Of a DNA stretch of 64,000 bases, positions 25,801 to 35,100 are shown one piece after another. The position numbers and the translations under genes are program-made. The notes beneath the pieces are model-generated. The model was not told the origin of the DNA. It did not search any database and saw only the letters and a program-made list of their open reading frames with translations. Source of the DNA: Schoenoplectus triqueter (lineage: Eukaryota > Streptophyta > Magnoliopsida > Poales > Cyperaceae); assembly GCA_964058805.1 (NCBI GenBank), contig CAXKVV010002167.1, positions 186,001-250,000 on the forward strand. Direction: 5' to 3'. Positions within the stretch are counted from its first letter, which is position 1, and every line of letters begins with the position of its first letter.

Positions 25801-28649
25801 CGACGGCCTCGGTACCGCCGAAAATGAGTCCGGGCGCGCAAAACATGAAAAAGGGATCTGACGGCCTCGGCACCGCCGAAAACTTGTTCGGGCGCGCAAA
25901 ACTTGAAAACGGGAAAGGACGCCCTCGGTACCGCCGAAAACGAGTCCGGGCGTGCAAAACAAGAAAACGGGACCCGACGACGTCGGCACCGCCGAAAACG
26001 AGTCTGGGCATGCAAAACATGAAAACGGGACCCGACAACCTCGGCAACGCCCAAAACGTGTCCGGGCACGCAAAACTCGGAAACAGGACAGGACGCCCTC
26101 GATACCGCCGAAAACGTGTCCGGGCGCGCAAAACATGAAAACGGGACCCGACGCCCTCGGCACCGCCGAAAACGAGTCCGGGCGCACAAAACATGAAAAC
26201 GTGACCCGACGGCCTCGGCAACGCCCAAACGTGTCCGGGCACCCAAAAATCGAAAACGGGACAGGACGCCCTCGGCACCGCCGAAAACATGTCCGGGCGC
26301 GCAAAACATGAAAACGGGACAAGACGCCATCGGTACCGCTGAAAACGAGTCGAGGAGCGCAAAGCATGAAAACGGGACCCGACGCCCTCGGCACCGACCA
26401 AAACGTGTTCGGGAGCGCATACCTTGAAAACGGGATAGGATGCCCTCGGCACCGCCAAAAACGAGTCCGGGCACGTAAAACATGTAAAAGGGACCGGACG
26501 ACCTCTGTACCGCCGAAAACGAGTCCTCGCGCGCAAAACTTGAAAACGGAACCCCACGCCCTCGGCACCGCCGAAAACGTGTCCTGGCGCGCAAAACATG
26601 TAAACGGGACAGGACGCCCTCGGTACCGCCAAAAACGAGTTTGGGTGCGCAAGACATGAAAACGGGACCCCGACGACGTCGGCACCGCCGAAAACGAGTC
26701 CGGGCGCGCAAAACATGAAAACGGGACCCGACGACCTCGGTAACGCCCAAAACGTGTCCGGGCGCGCAAAACATGAAAACGAGACCCGACGACCTCGGCA
26801 ACGCCCAAACTCGTCCGGGCGCGCAAAACTCAAAAACGGGACAGGACGACCTCGGCACCGCCGAAAACGTGTCCGGGCGCGCAAAACAAGAAAACGGGAC
26901 CAAACGCCCACGGTACCGCCGAAAATGAGTCCGGGCGCGCAAAAAAAGTAAAAGGGACCTGACTTCCTCGGTACCGCCAAAAACGAGTCCTGGCGCGCTA
27001 AACTTGAAAACGAGACCCGACGGCCTCGGTACCGCCGAAAATGAGTCCCGGCGCGCAAAACATGAAAACAGGACCCGACGGCCTCGGCACCGCCGAAAAC
27101 TTTTCCGGGCGCGCAAAACTTGAAAACGGGAAAAGACGCCCTCGGTACCGCCAAAAACGAGTCCGGGCGCGCAAAACAAGAAAACGGGACCCGACGACGT
27201 CGGCACCGCCGAAAACGAGTCCGGGCGTGCAAAACATGCAAACGGGACCCGACGACCTCGGCAACGCCCAAAACGTGTCCGGGCACGCAAAACTCGGAAA
27301 CGGGACAGGACGCCCTCGATACCGCCGAAAACGTGTCCGGGCGCGCAAAACATGAAAACGGGACCCGACGCCCTCGGCACCGCCGTAAATGAGTCCGGGC
27401 GCGCAAAACATGAAAACGGGACCCGACGTCCTCGGCAACGCCCAAAACGTGTCCGAGCGTGCAAAACTCGAAAATGGGACAGGACGCCCTCGGTACCACC
27501 GAAAACGAGTCCGGGCGCGCAAAACAAGAAAACAGGACCCGACGACCTCGGCAACGCCGAAAACGAGTCCGGGCGCGCAAAACATGAAAACGGGACCCGA
27601 CGACCTCGGCAACGCCCAAACGTGTCCGGGAGCGCAAAACTCAAAAACGGGACAGGACGCCTTCGGCACCGCCGAAAACGTGTCCGGGCGTGCAAAACAT
27701 GAAAACGGGACCAAACGCCCACGGTACCGCCGAAAACGAGTCCGGGCGCGCAAAACAAGTAAAAGGGACCTGACGCCCTCGGTACCGTCGAAAATGAGTC
27801 CGGGCGCGCAAAACATGAAAACAGGACCCGACGGCCTCGGTACCGCCGAAAATGAGTCCGGGCGCGCAAAACTTGAAAACGGGAAAGGACGCCCTCGGCA
27901 CCGCCGAAAACGAGTCCGAGCGCGCAAAACAAGAAAACGGGACACGACGACGTCGGCACCGCCGAAAACGAGTCTGGGCGCGCAAAACATGAAAACGGGA
28001 CCTGACGACCTCGGCAACACCCAAAACGTGTCCGGGCACGCAAAACTCGGAAATGGGACAGGACGCCCTCGATACCGCCGAAAACGTGTCCGGGCGCGCA
28101 AAACATGAAAACGGGACCAAACGCCCACGGTACCGCCGAAAACGAGTCCGGGAGCGCAAAACAAGTAAAAGGGACCTGACGCCCTCGGTACCGTCGAAAA
28201 TGAGTCCGGGCGCGCAAAACATGAAAACGGGACCCGACGGCCTCGGTACCGCCGAAAATGAGTCCGGGCGCGCAAAACATGAAAACGGGACCCGACGGCC
28301 TCGGCACCGCCGAAAACTTGTCCGGGCGCGCAAAACTTGAAAACAGGAAAGGACGCCCTCGGTACCGCCGAAAACGAGTCCGGGCGCGCAAAACAAGAAA
28401 ACGGGACCCGACGACGTCGGCGCCGTCGAAAACGAGTCTGGGCGCGCAAAACATGAAAACGGACCCGACGACCTCGGCAACGCCCAAAACGTGTCCGGGC
28501 ACGCAAAACTCAGAAACTGGACAGGACGCCCTCGATACCGCCGAAAACGTGTCCGGGCGCGCAAAACATGAAAATGGGACCCGACGCCCTCGGCACCGCC
28601 GTAAACGAGTCCGGGCGCGCAAAACTTGAAAACGGGAAAGGACGCCCTC
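22871..28649 (+). repeat. Heterogeneous satellite zone left of the LTR
   Basis: Monomers here are more varied and less regularly ordered than to the left. A partial 752-754-bp (13-mer) duplication runs from about 23150 to 24560, marked by GAGTCCTGGCGCTTAAAAC (23219 and 23971), TGGTCGCGTAAAACATG and ACCAGACGCCCACGG. Several units have small losses, such as GGGCGCAAAACAAG near 23341 and CCCAAACGTGTCC units one base short near 25588, 26227, 26806 and 27617. CATACCTTG units appear near 23116, 25145 and 26410. No long, cleanly repeating HOR was recognised, and there are no genes. Confidence 0.75.
28645..28649 (+). repeat. Left 5-bp target-site duplication (CCCTC)
   Basis: CCCTC here is the normal continuation of the satellite monomer (GGACGCCCTCGG). 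The same five bases recur at 30554-30558 directly after the CATCA end of the inserted block. A 5-bp direct duplication flanking TG...CA termini is the usual footprint of LTR-retrotransposon integration. Confidence 0.9.
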
Positions 28650-29325
28650 TGATGAACGATATTTATACCTATAATTTCATGCATAGTTAAGTCAAAAACT
28701 AAATCCAATTATTTTGTTTTATTGCATTTTTATTTATTTTTAGCTAGTTTCGTGCAATTTCTGTCAAGAGGTCGGTTGCTGCGCATTTTATATTTTTATT
28801 GCAGATTTTGAAGCAAAATTAGAAGTTCTTTGAATGATGACCCACTTCACGACCCGCTTCATTGGCCCCTACCGCATCAGAGTTGTTATTGAAGATATTC
28901 AAAACGAAATTTGCATTGATTAATTCATAATCTTCTTCTGTTGGCGCAAATCTTTCTAATCAAAATTTAATGATTTTGATTCATGACGCCAAGTGTTGGA
29001 CAAAGGAAATGCCATTTAATTCTCCTAGCTGGGCAAGAAGATTAAGAATTAATTAATTTACTTTTCTGAAGCCACCATAATTGCGCAACAGACAAATCCA
29101 GTGCACATTAATTAATTGGAAAATCAAAATTAATTGGTGCCCTTCTGGTCCGCGCAAGACACAAGGAAATCAATTCACATGTGCGCTAAGCTTCAATGCA
29201 AATCCATAAATCAAGTATATGCTAATTAAAATCAGATGCGCAAATTAATTGCATAATATGCAACCGGCTCCAAATGATTAGTCCCACAATCAAGGATTTT
29301 TGCATCTCAAGCACTCTTGCACTTC
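28650..29325 (+). promoter_or_regulatory. Putative U3 region of the LTR
   Basis: This is the part of the LTR upstream of the TATA box, where enhancer elements of LTR retrotransposons normally sit. It is very AT-rich. AATTAATT-type motifs cluster at 29047-29058, 29107-29117, 29128-29135 and 29243-29250, about 75-280 bp upstream of the TATA box. Nothing coding is seen. The U3 assignment rests only on the TATA position. Confidence 0.55.
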
Positions 29326-29333
29326 TATATAAA
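29326..29333 (+). promoter_or_regulatory. TATA box of the LTR promoter
   Basis: TATATAAA sits in the context CTTC-TATATAAA-CCTTGCC, a good match to plant TATA boxes. A transcription start about 25-35 bp downstream (around 29355-29365, near a CT-rich CATCCCATTCTCCATCC stretch) would mark the start of R. That leaves a U3 of about 0.7 kb and an R-U5 of about 1.2 kb. Confidence 0.6.
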
Positions 29334-29894
29334 CCTTGCCAATCTACACATCTAGGCATCCCATTCTCCATCCTTCTCTTCTTCCACCTTGGACTAGCAT
29401 TCGTGCTGGACCGAGACAAATCTATTTTTGTTCTTTCTTCCTCCATTGGCAAAGTCTCCAGAAGCAAGCAAGGTGCTCGGGTGTAAGACAGCGTCTCTTC
29501 TCGAGTTGCAAGAAACGGGTTGTATTTTCTCTTTTCTTTTAATTTTATTAGAGATGTTTATTTTTACATTTATAGTATCTAGCTTGTTTAGTATGGAAGG
29601 CTAAGTCCTCCGTCTAGGGATATGGATGTAGCTAGCCTGAATATTTTATGTTATGCATGTTTGAGTTATTTATATGGTTTATGTGTTGATTTATTTCATA
29701 TGATTAAACTGCTTGTGATATTATGAGAATAGCTTAGTAATCTTGCTGGTAATATACAACAAACTGAAAGGGTGAGTGTATTGCTGACGGGTACAAAGGG
29801 GTTACATAAAGTTAGGATTATAATATTAGAAGCATATTTTGGGCAAGTAAATCATGATACTGTTACGGTGACGTTGAAAGCCGGACTGAAATGA

Positions 29895-29900
29895 AATAAA
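29895..29900 (+). terminator. Possible poly(A) signal AATAAA in the LTR
   Basis: AATAAA lies in GAAATGAAATAAACTTAGG, about 570 bp downstream of the TATA box. In an LTR the R region must contain the polyadenylation site, so this hexamer could mark the R/U5 border. AATAAA is common by chance in AT-rich DNA and plant signals are loose, so support is weak. Confidence 0.3.
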
Positions 29901-30210
29901 CTTAGGCACCTTGTGCACGACAGTGTATTAGAAACTAAGGGAATTTAAGATATATCACATAAATTAATGGACTTAACCCAAAGTGGTATGGTGCGACGGT
30001 ATCCTGTCATATTTGGACTAGGTACGGTATAATTAGCTATAGACATATAGTTAATTATCAATCATAGGATATATCCCTAAACTATATAAACCAACAAATA
30101 TGATATAAAGAAGCAAGCATGTATAACTAAAATATGATGGTGAACCCATATACCTAGATACTTCATATTCATAAGAAAAATCAGTTTTACCCCCGAGTTA
30201 TTAGTGCAGC

Positions 30211-30340
30211 CCGCATTCCTTTCGATACAGACTGCATTCAGTGACTAAATCCAAATTCCTAGGATTTGACCTGCATTAGTGGATTCAAGGTGCATTCCTG
30301 GACACAGGCTGCATCTCTCCTCTTTTTAGGTTGCATTTCT
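30211..30340 (+). repeat. Degenerate ~20-bp tandem repeat (GCATT core) inside the LTR
   Basis: A GCATT or GCATC core recurs at 30213, 30234, 30273, 30292, 30311 and 30333, with a degenerate AAATTCCT copy at 30253. The spacings are 21, 19, 20, 19, 19 and 22 bp. Several copies continue as GCATTCCT or are preceded by CTG. The rest of each unit is poorly conserved. It may be an old tandem duplication or a spaced protein-binding array. Confidence 0.6.
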
Positions 30341-30444
30341 AGGATACAAACATCATTTTTATTATTTATTTTAGTTTTAAGATTGAACCAACTCAGTTTT
30401 GATCAGTCTAGATTACCAAAGGTTAGTTAACCAGTACTTCTTAG

Positions 30445-30502
30445 CTCCTCCCTGTGGATCGATAACCCAAAGTACTATACGATTAGGTCGTGCGCTTGCG
30501 AC
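30445..30502 (+). other. Candidate conserved 3'-terminal motif of the LTR (U5)
   Basis: The stretch contains CTCCTCCCTGTGGATCGATA, then CCC, TACTATACGA and GTGCGCTTGCGAC, ending about 50 bp before the LTR terminus. I recall similar wording (CCTGTGGATCGA, then TACTA, then CRCTTGCG) near the 3' ends of several plant Ty3/gypsy LTRs. This is from memory and was not checked. If right, it supports a Ty3/gypsy origin and the + orientation. Confidence 0.35.
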
Positions 30503-30553
30503 TGATTGTATTAATACTAGGGCTTAATTTGTTAAGCTACATAGACACCATCA

Positions 30554-30558
30554 CCCTC
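30554..30558 (+). repeat. Right 5-bp target-site duplication (CCCTC)
   Basis: This is the second CCCTC copy. It is followed by GGTAACGCCGAAAATGAG, which restores the satellite register. Joining 28649 to 30559 yields a complete 58-bp unit of the GAAAGGAC/GGTAAC subtype, the expected empty site. Confidence 0.9.
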
Positions 30559-33500
30559 GGTAACGCCGAAAATGAGTGCGGACGCGCAAAACATGAAAAC
30601 GGGACCCGATGACCTCAACAACGCCCAAAACGTGTTCGGGCGCGCAAAACTCGAAAACGGGACAAGACGCCCTCGGCACCGCCGAAAAAGTGTCCGGGCG
30701 CGCAATCCGTGAAAACGGGACAGGACGCCCTCAGCACCGCCGAAAACGTGTCCAAGCGCGCAAAACATGAAAACGGGACCAAATGCCCACGGTACCGCCG
30801 AACACGAGTCCGGGCGCGCAAAACAAGTAAAAGGGACCCGACGCCCTCGGTATCGCCGAAAATGAGTCCTGGCGCGCAAAACTTGAAAACGGGACACGAC
30901 GGCCTCGGTACCGCCGAAAATGAGTCCGGGCGCGCAAAACTTGAAAACGGGACCCGACGGCCTCGGCACCGCCGAAAACGTGTCCAGGCGCGCAAAACTT
31001 GAAAACGAGAAATGACGCCATCGGTACCGCCGAAAACGAGTCCGGGCGCGCAAAACAAGAAAACGGGACCCGACGATTTCGGCACCGCCGAAAACGAGTC
31101 CGGGCGCGCAAAACAAGAAAACGGCACCCGACGACCTCGGTAACGCCCAAAACGTGTCCGGGCGCGCAAAACTCGAAAACAGGACAGGACGCCTTCGGTA
31201 CCGCCGAAAACGAGTCCGGGCGAGCAAAACATGAAAACGGGACCCGACGCCCTCGGCACTGCTGTAAACGAGTCCAGGCGCGCAAAACTTGAAAACGGGA
31301 AAGGACGCCCTCGGTAACGCCGAAAACGAGTCCGGGAGCGCAAAACATGAAAACGAGACTCGACGACCTCGGCACCGCCGAAAACGTGTCCGGGCGCGCA
31401 TACCTTGAAAACGGGACAGGACGGTCTCGGCACCGCCGAAAACGGGGCAGGACGCCCTCGGCACCGCCGAAAATGTGTCCGGGCGCGCAAAACATGAAAA
31501 CGGGACCCAACGCCCGCGGTACCGCCGAAAACGAGTCCGGGCAAGCAAAACATGTAAAAGGGACCCGACGACCTTGGTACCGCCGAAAACGAAACCTCGC
31601 GCCCAAAACTTGAAATCGGGACCCCAAGCCCTCGGTACCGCCGAAAATGAGTCCGGGCGCGCAAAACATGAAAACAGGACCCGACGACCTCGGCACCGCC
31701 GAAAACGTGTCCGGGCGCGCAAAACTTGTAAACGGGAAAGGACGCCCTCAGTACCGCCAAAAGCGAGTCCGGGCGCGGAAAACATGAAAACGGGACCAAA
31801 CGCCCACGGTACCGCCGAAAACGAGTCCGGGCACGCAAAACAAGTAAAAGGGACCGGACGCCGTCGGTACCGCAGAAAACGAGTCCTGGCGCGCAAAACA
31901 AGCAAAAGGGACCCGACGCCCTCGGTACCGCCGAAAATTAGTCCTGGCGCGCAAAACTTGAAAACGGGACCCGACGGCCTCGGTACCGCCCAAAATGAGT
32001 CCGGGCGCGCAAAACATGAAAATAGGACCCGACGTCCTCGGCACCGCCGAAAAAGTGTCCGGGCGCGCAAAACTTGAAAACGAGAAAGGATGCCCTCTGT
32101 ACCGCCGAAAATGAGTCCGGGCGCGCAAAACATAAAAACGGCACCCGACGACCTCGGCAACGCCCAAAATGTGTCCGGGCGCGCAAAACTCGAAAACGGG
32201 ACAGGAAGCCCTCGGTACCGCCGAAAACGTGTCCGGGAGCGCAAAACAAGAAAATGGGAAAGGACGCCCTCGGTACCGCCAAAAACAAGTCCGAGTGCGC
32301 AAAACTTGAAAACGGGACCCGACGACCTCGGCACCGCCGAAAACGTGTCCGGGCGTGAAAAACTTGAAAACGGGAAAGGACGCCCTCGGTAACGCCGAAA
32401 ACGACTCCGGGCGCGCAAAACATGAAAACGGGACCCGACGTCCTCGGCACCGCCGTAAACGAGTCCGTGCGCGCAAAACTTGAAAACGGGAAAGGACGCC
32501 CTCGGTAACGCCGAAAACGAGTCCGGGCGCGCAAAACATGAAAACGGGACCCGACGACCTCCGCACCGACGTAAACGAGTCAGGGAGCGCAAAACATGAA
32601 AACGGGACCCGACGCCCTCGGCACCGACCAAAACGTGTTCGGGCGCGCATACCTTTAAAACGGGACAGGACGCCCTCGGCACCGCCGAAAACGGGACTGG
32701 ACGCACTCGGCACCGCCGAAAACGTGTCCGGGCGCGCAAAACATGAAAACGGGACCCGACGCCCACGGTACCGCCGAAAACGAGTCCGGGAGCGCAAAAC
32801 ATGAAAAAGGGACCCGACGACCTCGGTACCGATGACCTCGGTACCGCCGAAATTGAGTCCTCGCGCGCAAAACTTGAAAACGGGACCTCACGCCCTCGGT
32901 ACCGCCGAAAATGAGTCCGGGCGCGCAAAACATGAAAACAGGACCCAACGACCTCGGCACCGCCGAAAACGTTTTCGGGCGCGCAAAAATGTTAAACGAG
33001 AAAGGACTCCCTTGGTACCGCCAAAAACAAGTCTGGGTGCGCAAAACATGAAAACGGGACCCGACGACCTCGGCACCGCCCAAAACGTGTCCAGGCGCGA
33101 AAAACTTGAAAACGGGAAAGGACGCCCTCGGTACCGCCGAAAACGAGTCCGGGCGCGCAAAACATGAAAACGGGACCAAACGCCCTCGGTACCGCCGAAA
33201 ACGTGTCCGGGCGCGCAAAACATGAAAACGGGACCCGACGCCCTCGACACCGCCGTAAACGAGTCCATGCGCGCAAAACTTGAAAACGGGAAAGGATGCC
33301 CTCTGTACCGCCGAAAACGAGTCCGGGCACGCAAAGCAAGAAAACGGGACCCGACGACGTCGGCACCGCCGAAAACGAGTCTGGGCGCGCAAAACATGAA
33401 AACGGGACTCGACGACCTCGGCAACGCCCAAAATGTGTCCGGGCGCGCAAAACTCGAAAACGGGACAGGACGCCCTCGGTACCGCCGAAAACGAGTCCGG

Positions 33501-35100
33501 GCGCGCAAAACATGAAAACGGGACCCGACGACCTCGGCACCGCCGAAAACGCGTCCGGGCACGTAAAACAGGAAAACGGGACCCGACGACCTCGGCAACG
33601 CCCAAAACGTGTCCGGGCGCGCAAAACATGGAAACGGGATAGGACGCCCTCGGCACCGCCGAAAACGGGACCCGACGACCAAAACCTGTCCCGACCCGTC
33701 GCCCACGGTACCGCCGAAAACGAGTCCGGGCGCGCAAAACATGAAAACGGGACCCGACGGCCTCGGCACCGCCGAAAACGTGTCCGGGCGAGCACACCTT
33801 GAAAACGGGATAGGACGCCCTCGGCACCGCCGAAAACGGGACCCGACGCCCTCGGTACCGCCGAAAACGAGTCAGGGCGCGCAAAATATGTAAAAGGGAC
33901 CTGACGCCCTCGGTACCGCCGAAAACGAGTCCTCGCGCGCAAAACTTGAAAACGGGACCGGACGCCCTCGGCACCGCCGAAAACGAGTCCGGGCGCGCAA
34001 GACATGTAAATGGGACCCGACGACCTCGGTACCGCCGAAAACGAGTCCTCGCGCGCAAAACTTGAAAACAGGACCCCATGCCCTCGGTACCGCCGAAAAT
34101 GAGTCCGGGCGCACAAAACATGAAAACAGGACCCGACGACCTCGGCACCGCCGAAAACGTGTCCGGGCGTGCAAAACTAGAAAATGGGAAAGGACGCCCT
34201 TGGTACCGCCAAAAACGAGTCCGGTCGCGCAAAACATGAAAACGGGACCCGACGACCTCGGCAACGCCCAAAACATGTCCGGGCGTGCAAAACTCGAAAA
34301 CGGGACAGGACGCCCTCGGTACCGCCGAAAACGTGTCCGGGCGCGCAAAACATGAAAACGGGACCCGACGCCCTCGGCACCGCCGTAAACGAGTCCGGGC
34401 GCGCAAAACTTGAAAACGGGAAAGGACGCCGTCGGTAACGCCGAAAACGAGTCCGGGCGCGCAAAACATGAAAACGAGACCCGACGACCTCGGCACCGCC
34501 GAAAACGAGTCCGGGCGCGCAAAACAAGAAAACAGGACCCGACGACCTCGGCACCGCCGAAAACGAGTTCGGGCGCGCAAAACATGAAAACGGGATCCGA
34601 CGACCTCGGCAACGCCCAAACGTGTCCGGGCGCGCAAAACTCAAAAACAGGACAGGACGCTCTCGGCATCGCCGAAAACGTGTCCGGGCGCGCAAAACAT
34701 GAAAACGGGACCAAACGCCCACGGTACCGATGAAAACGAGTCCGGGCGCGCAAAACAAGTAAAAGGGACCTGACGCCCTCGGTACCGCCAAAAATGAGTC
34801 CTGGCGCACAAAACTTGAAAACGGGACCCGACAGCCTCGGTACCGCCGAAAATGAGTCTGGGCGCGCAAAACTTGAAAACGGGACCCGACGGCCTCGGCA
34901 CCGCCGAAAACTTGTCCGGGCGCGCAAAACTTGAAAATGGGAAAGGACGACCTCGGTACCGCCGAAAACGAGTTCAGGCGCGCAAAACAAGAAAACGGGA
35001 CCTGACGACCTCGGCACCGCCGAAAACGTGTCCGGGCGTGAAAAACATGAAAACGGGACCCGACGACCACGGCACCGCTGTAAACAAGTCCGGGCGCGCA
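30559..35100 (+). repeat. Heterogeneous satellite zone right of the LTR
   Basis: Like the zone left of the LTR, this holds varied monomers without a clean long HOR. Shortened 31-bp units lie at 31439-31469, 32688-32718 and 33833-33863. An irregular 55-bp unit at 33662-33716 reads AAAACCTGTCCCGACCCGTC in its middle. Another irregular spot is a duplicated GATGACCTCGGTACCG near 32815-32850. Variants such as GGGAGCGCAAAAC are frequent. No gene is seen. Confidence 0.75.
31439..31469 (+). repeat. 31-bp half monomer
   Basis: The unit runs AAAACGGGGCAGGACGCCC then TCGGCACCGCCG and lacks the CGAGTCCGGGCGCGC head. It corresponds to positions 24-54 of the monomer. Clean examples of the same length lie at 32688-32718, 33833-33863, 40882-40912, 47527-47557, 53066-53096 and 61879-61909. 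Each can be explained by deletion of 27 bp between the two GAAAACG copies present in every monomer. Confidence 0.85.

Larger units (their letters stand above)
1..28649 (+). repeat. 58-bp GC-rich satellite, left array (about 494 monomers)
   Basis: This is an uninterrupted head-to-tail array of a 58-bp monomer. The monomer carries CGAGTCCGGGCGCGC at 1-15, A-tracts at 16-19, 24-27 and 55-58, CGGGACCCG at 28-36 and TCGGC-ACC-GCCGA at 43-55. Every unit seen is in the same orientation and I saw no inversion. Subtypes are recognisable by the bases just after the first A-tract (CATG, CTCG, CAAG or CTTG), by GACCCGAC versus GACAGGAC versus GAAAGGAC, and by GGCACC, GGTACC, GGCAAC or GGTAAC. Indels of 1-8 bp are scattered through the array. 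The last unit is cut at 28649 by the LTR. No gene is embedded in it. Open frames on both strands are periodic artefacts of the repeat. The function is unknown; satellites of this kind usually lie in heterochromatin. Confidence 0.98.
28650..30553 (+). mobile_element. Solo LTR of a retrotransposon (1904 bp)
   Basis: The block starts TGATG and ends CATCA, a perfect 5-bp terminal inverted repeat of the TG...CA type, and is flanked by CCCTC duplications. It is strongly AT-rich and shares nothing with the satellite. There is no second LTR, no primer-binding site, no polypurine tract and no gag or pol frame, so the internal part has probably been lost by LTR-LTR recombination. A TATA box at 29326-29333 sets the transcription orientation to +. 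The 1.9-kb length and 5-bp duplication suit plant Ty3/gypsy elements better than most Ty1/copia elements. A stretch near the right end looks, from memory, like one found near the ends of Athila/Tat-group LTRs, so the family assignment is tentative. The short open frames inside it (for example 29274-29486 on + and 29222-29467 on -) have no recognisable domains and are not called as genes. Confidence 0.88.

Noticed and set aside
1..28649. CRISPR array
   Set aside because: The periodicity comes from full-length tandem monomers with no unique spacers. The context is a eukaryotic satellite.
29222..29467. 81-codon minus-strand frame in the LTR
   Set aside because: It has no domain and no promoter on that strand, overlaps the plus-strand TATA region and is not distinguishable from chance.
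29274..29486. 70-codon plus-strand frame starting MISPTIKDFC as a small gene
   Set aside because: It starts upstream of the LTR TATA box and spans the predicted transcription start, has no recognisable domain and is short enough to occur by chance.
28650..30553. Full-length LTR retrotransposon
   Set aside because: There is only one LTR-like block, with TSDs directly on both ends and no gag-pol, primer-binding site or polypurine tract, so a solo LTR fits better.
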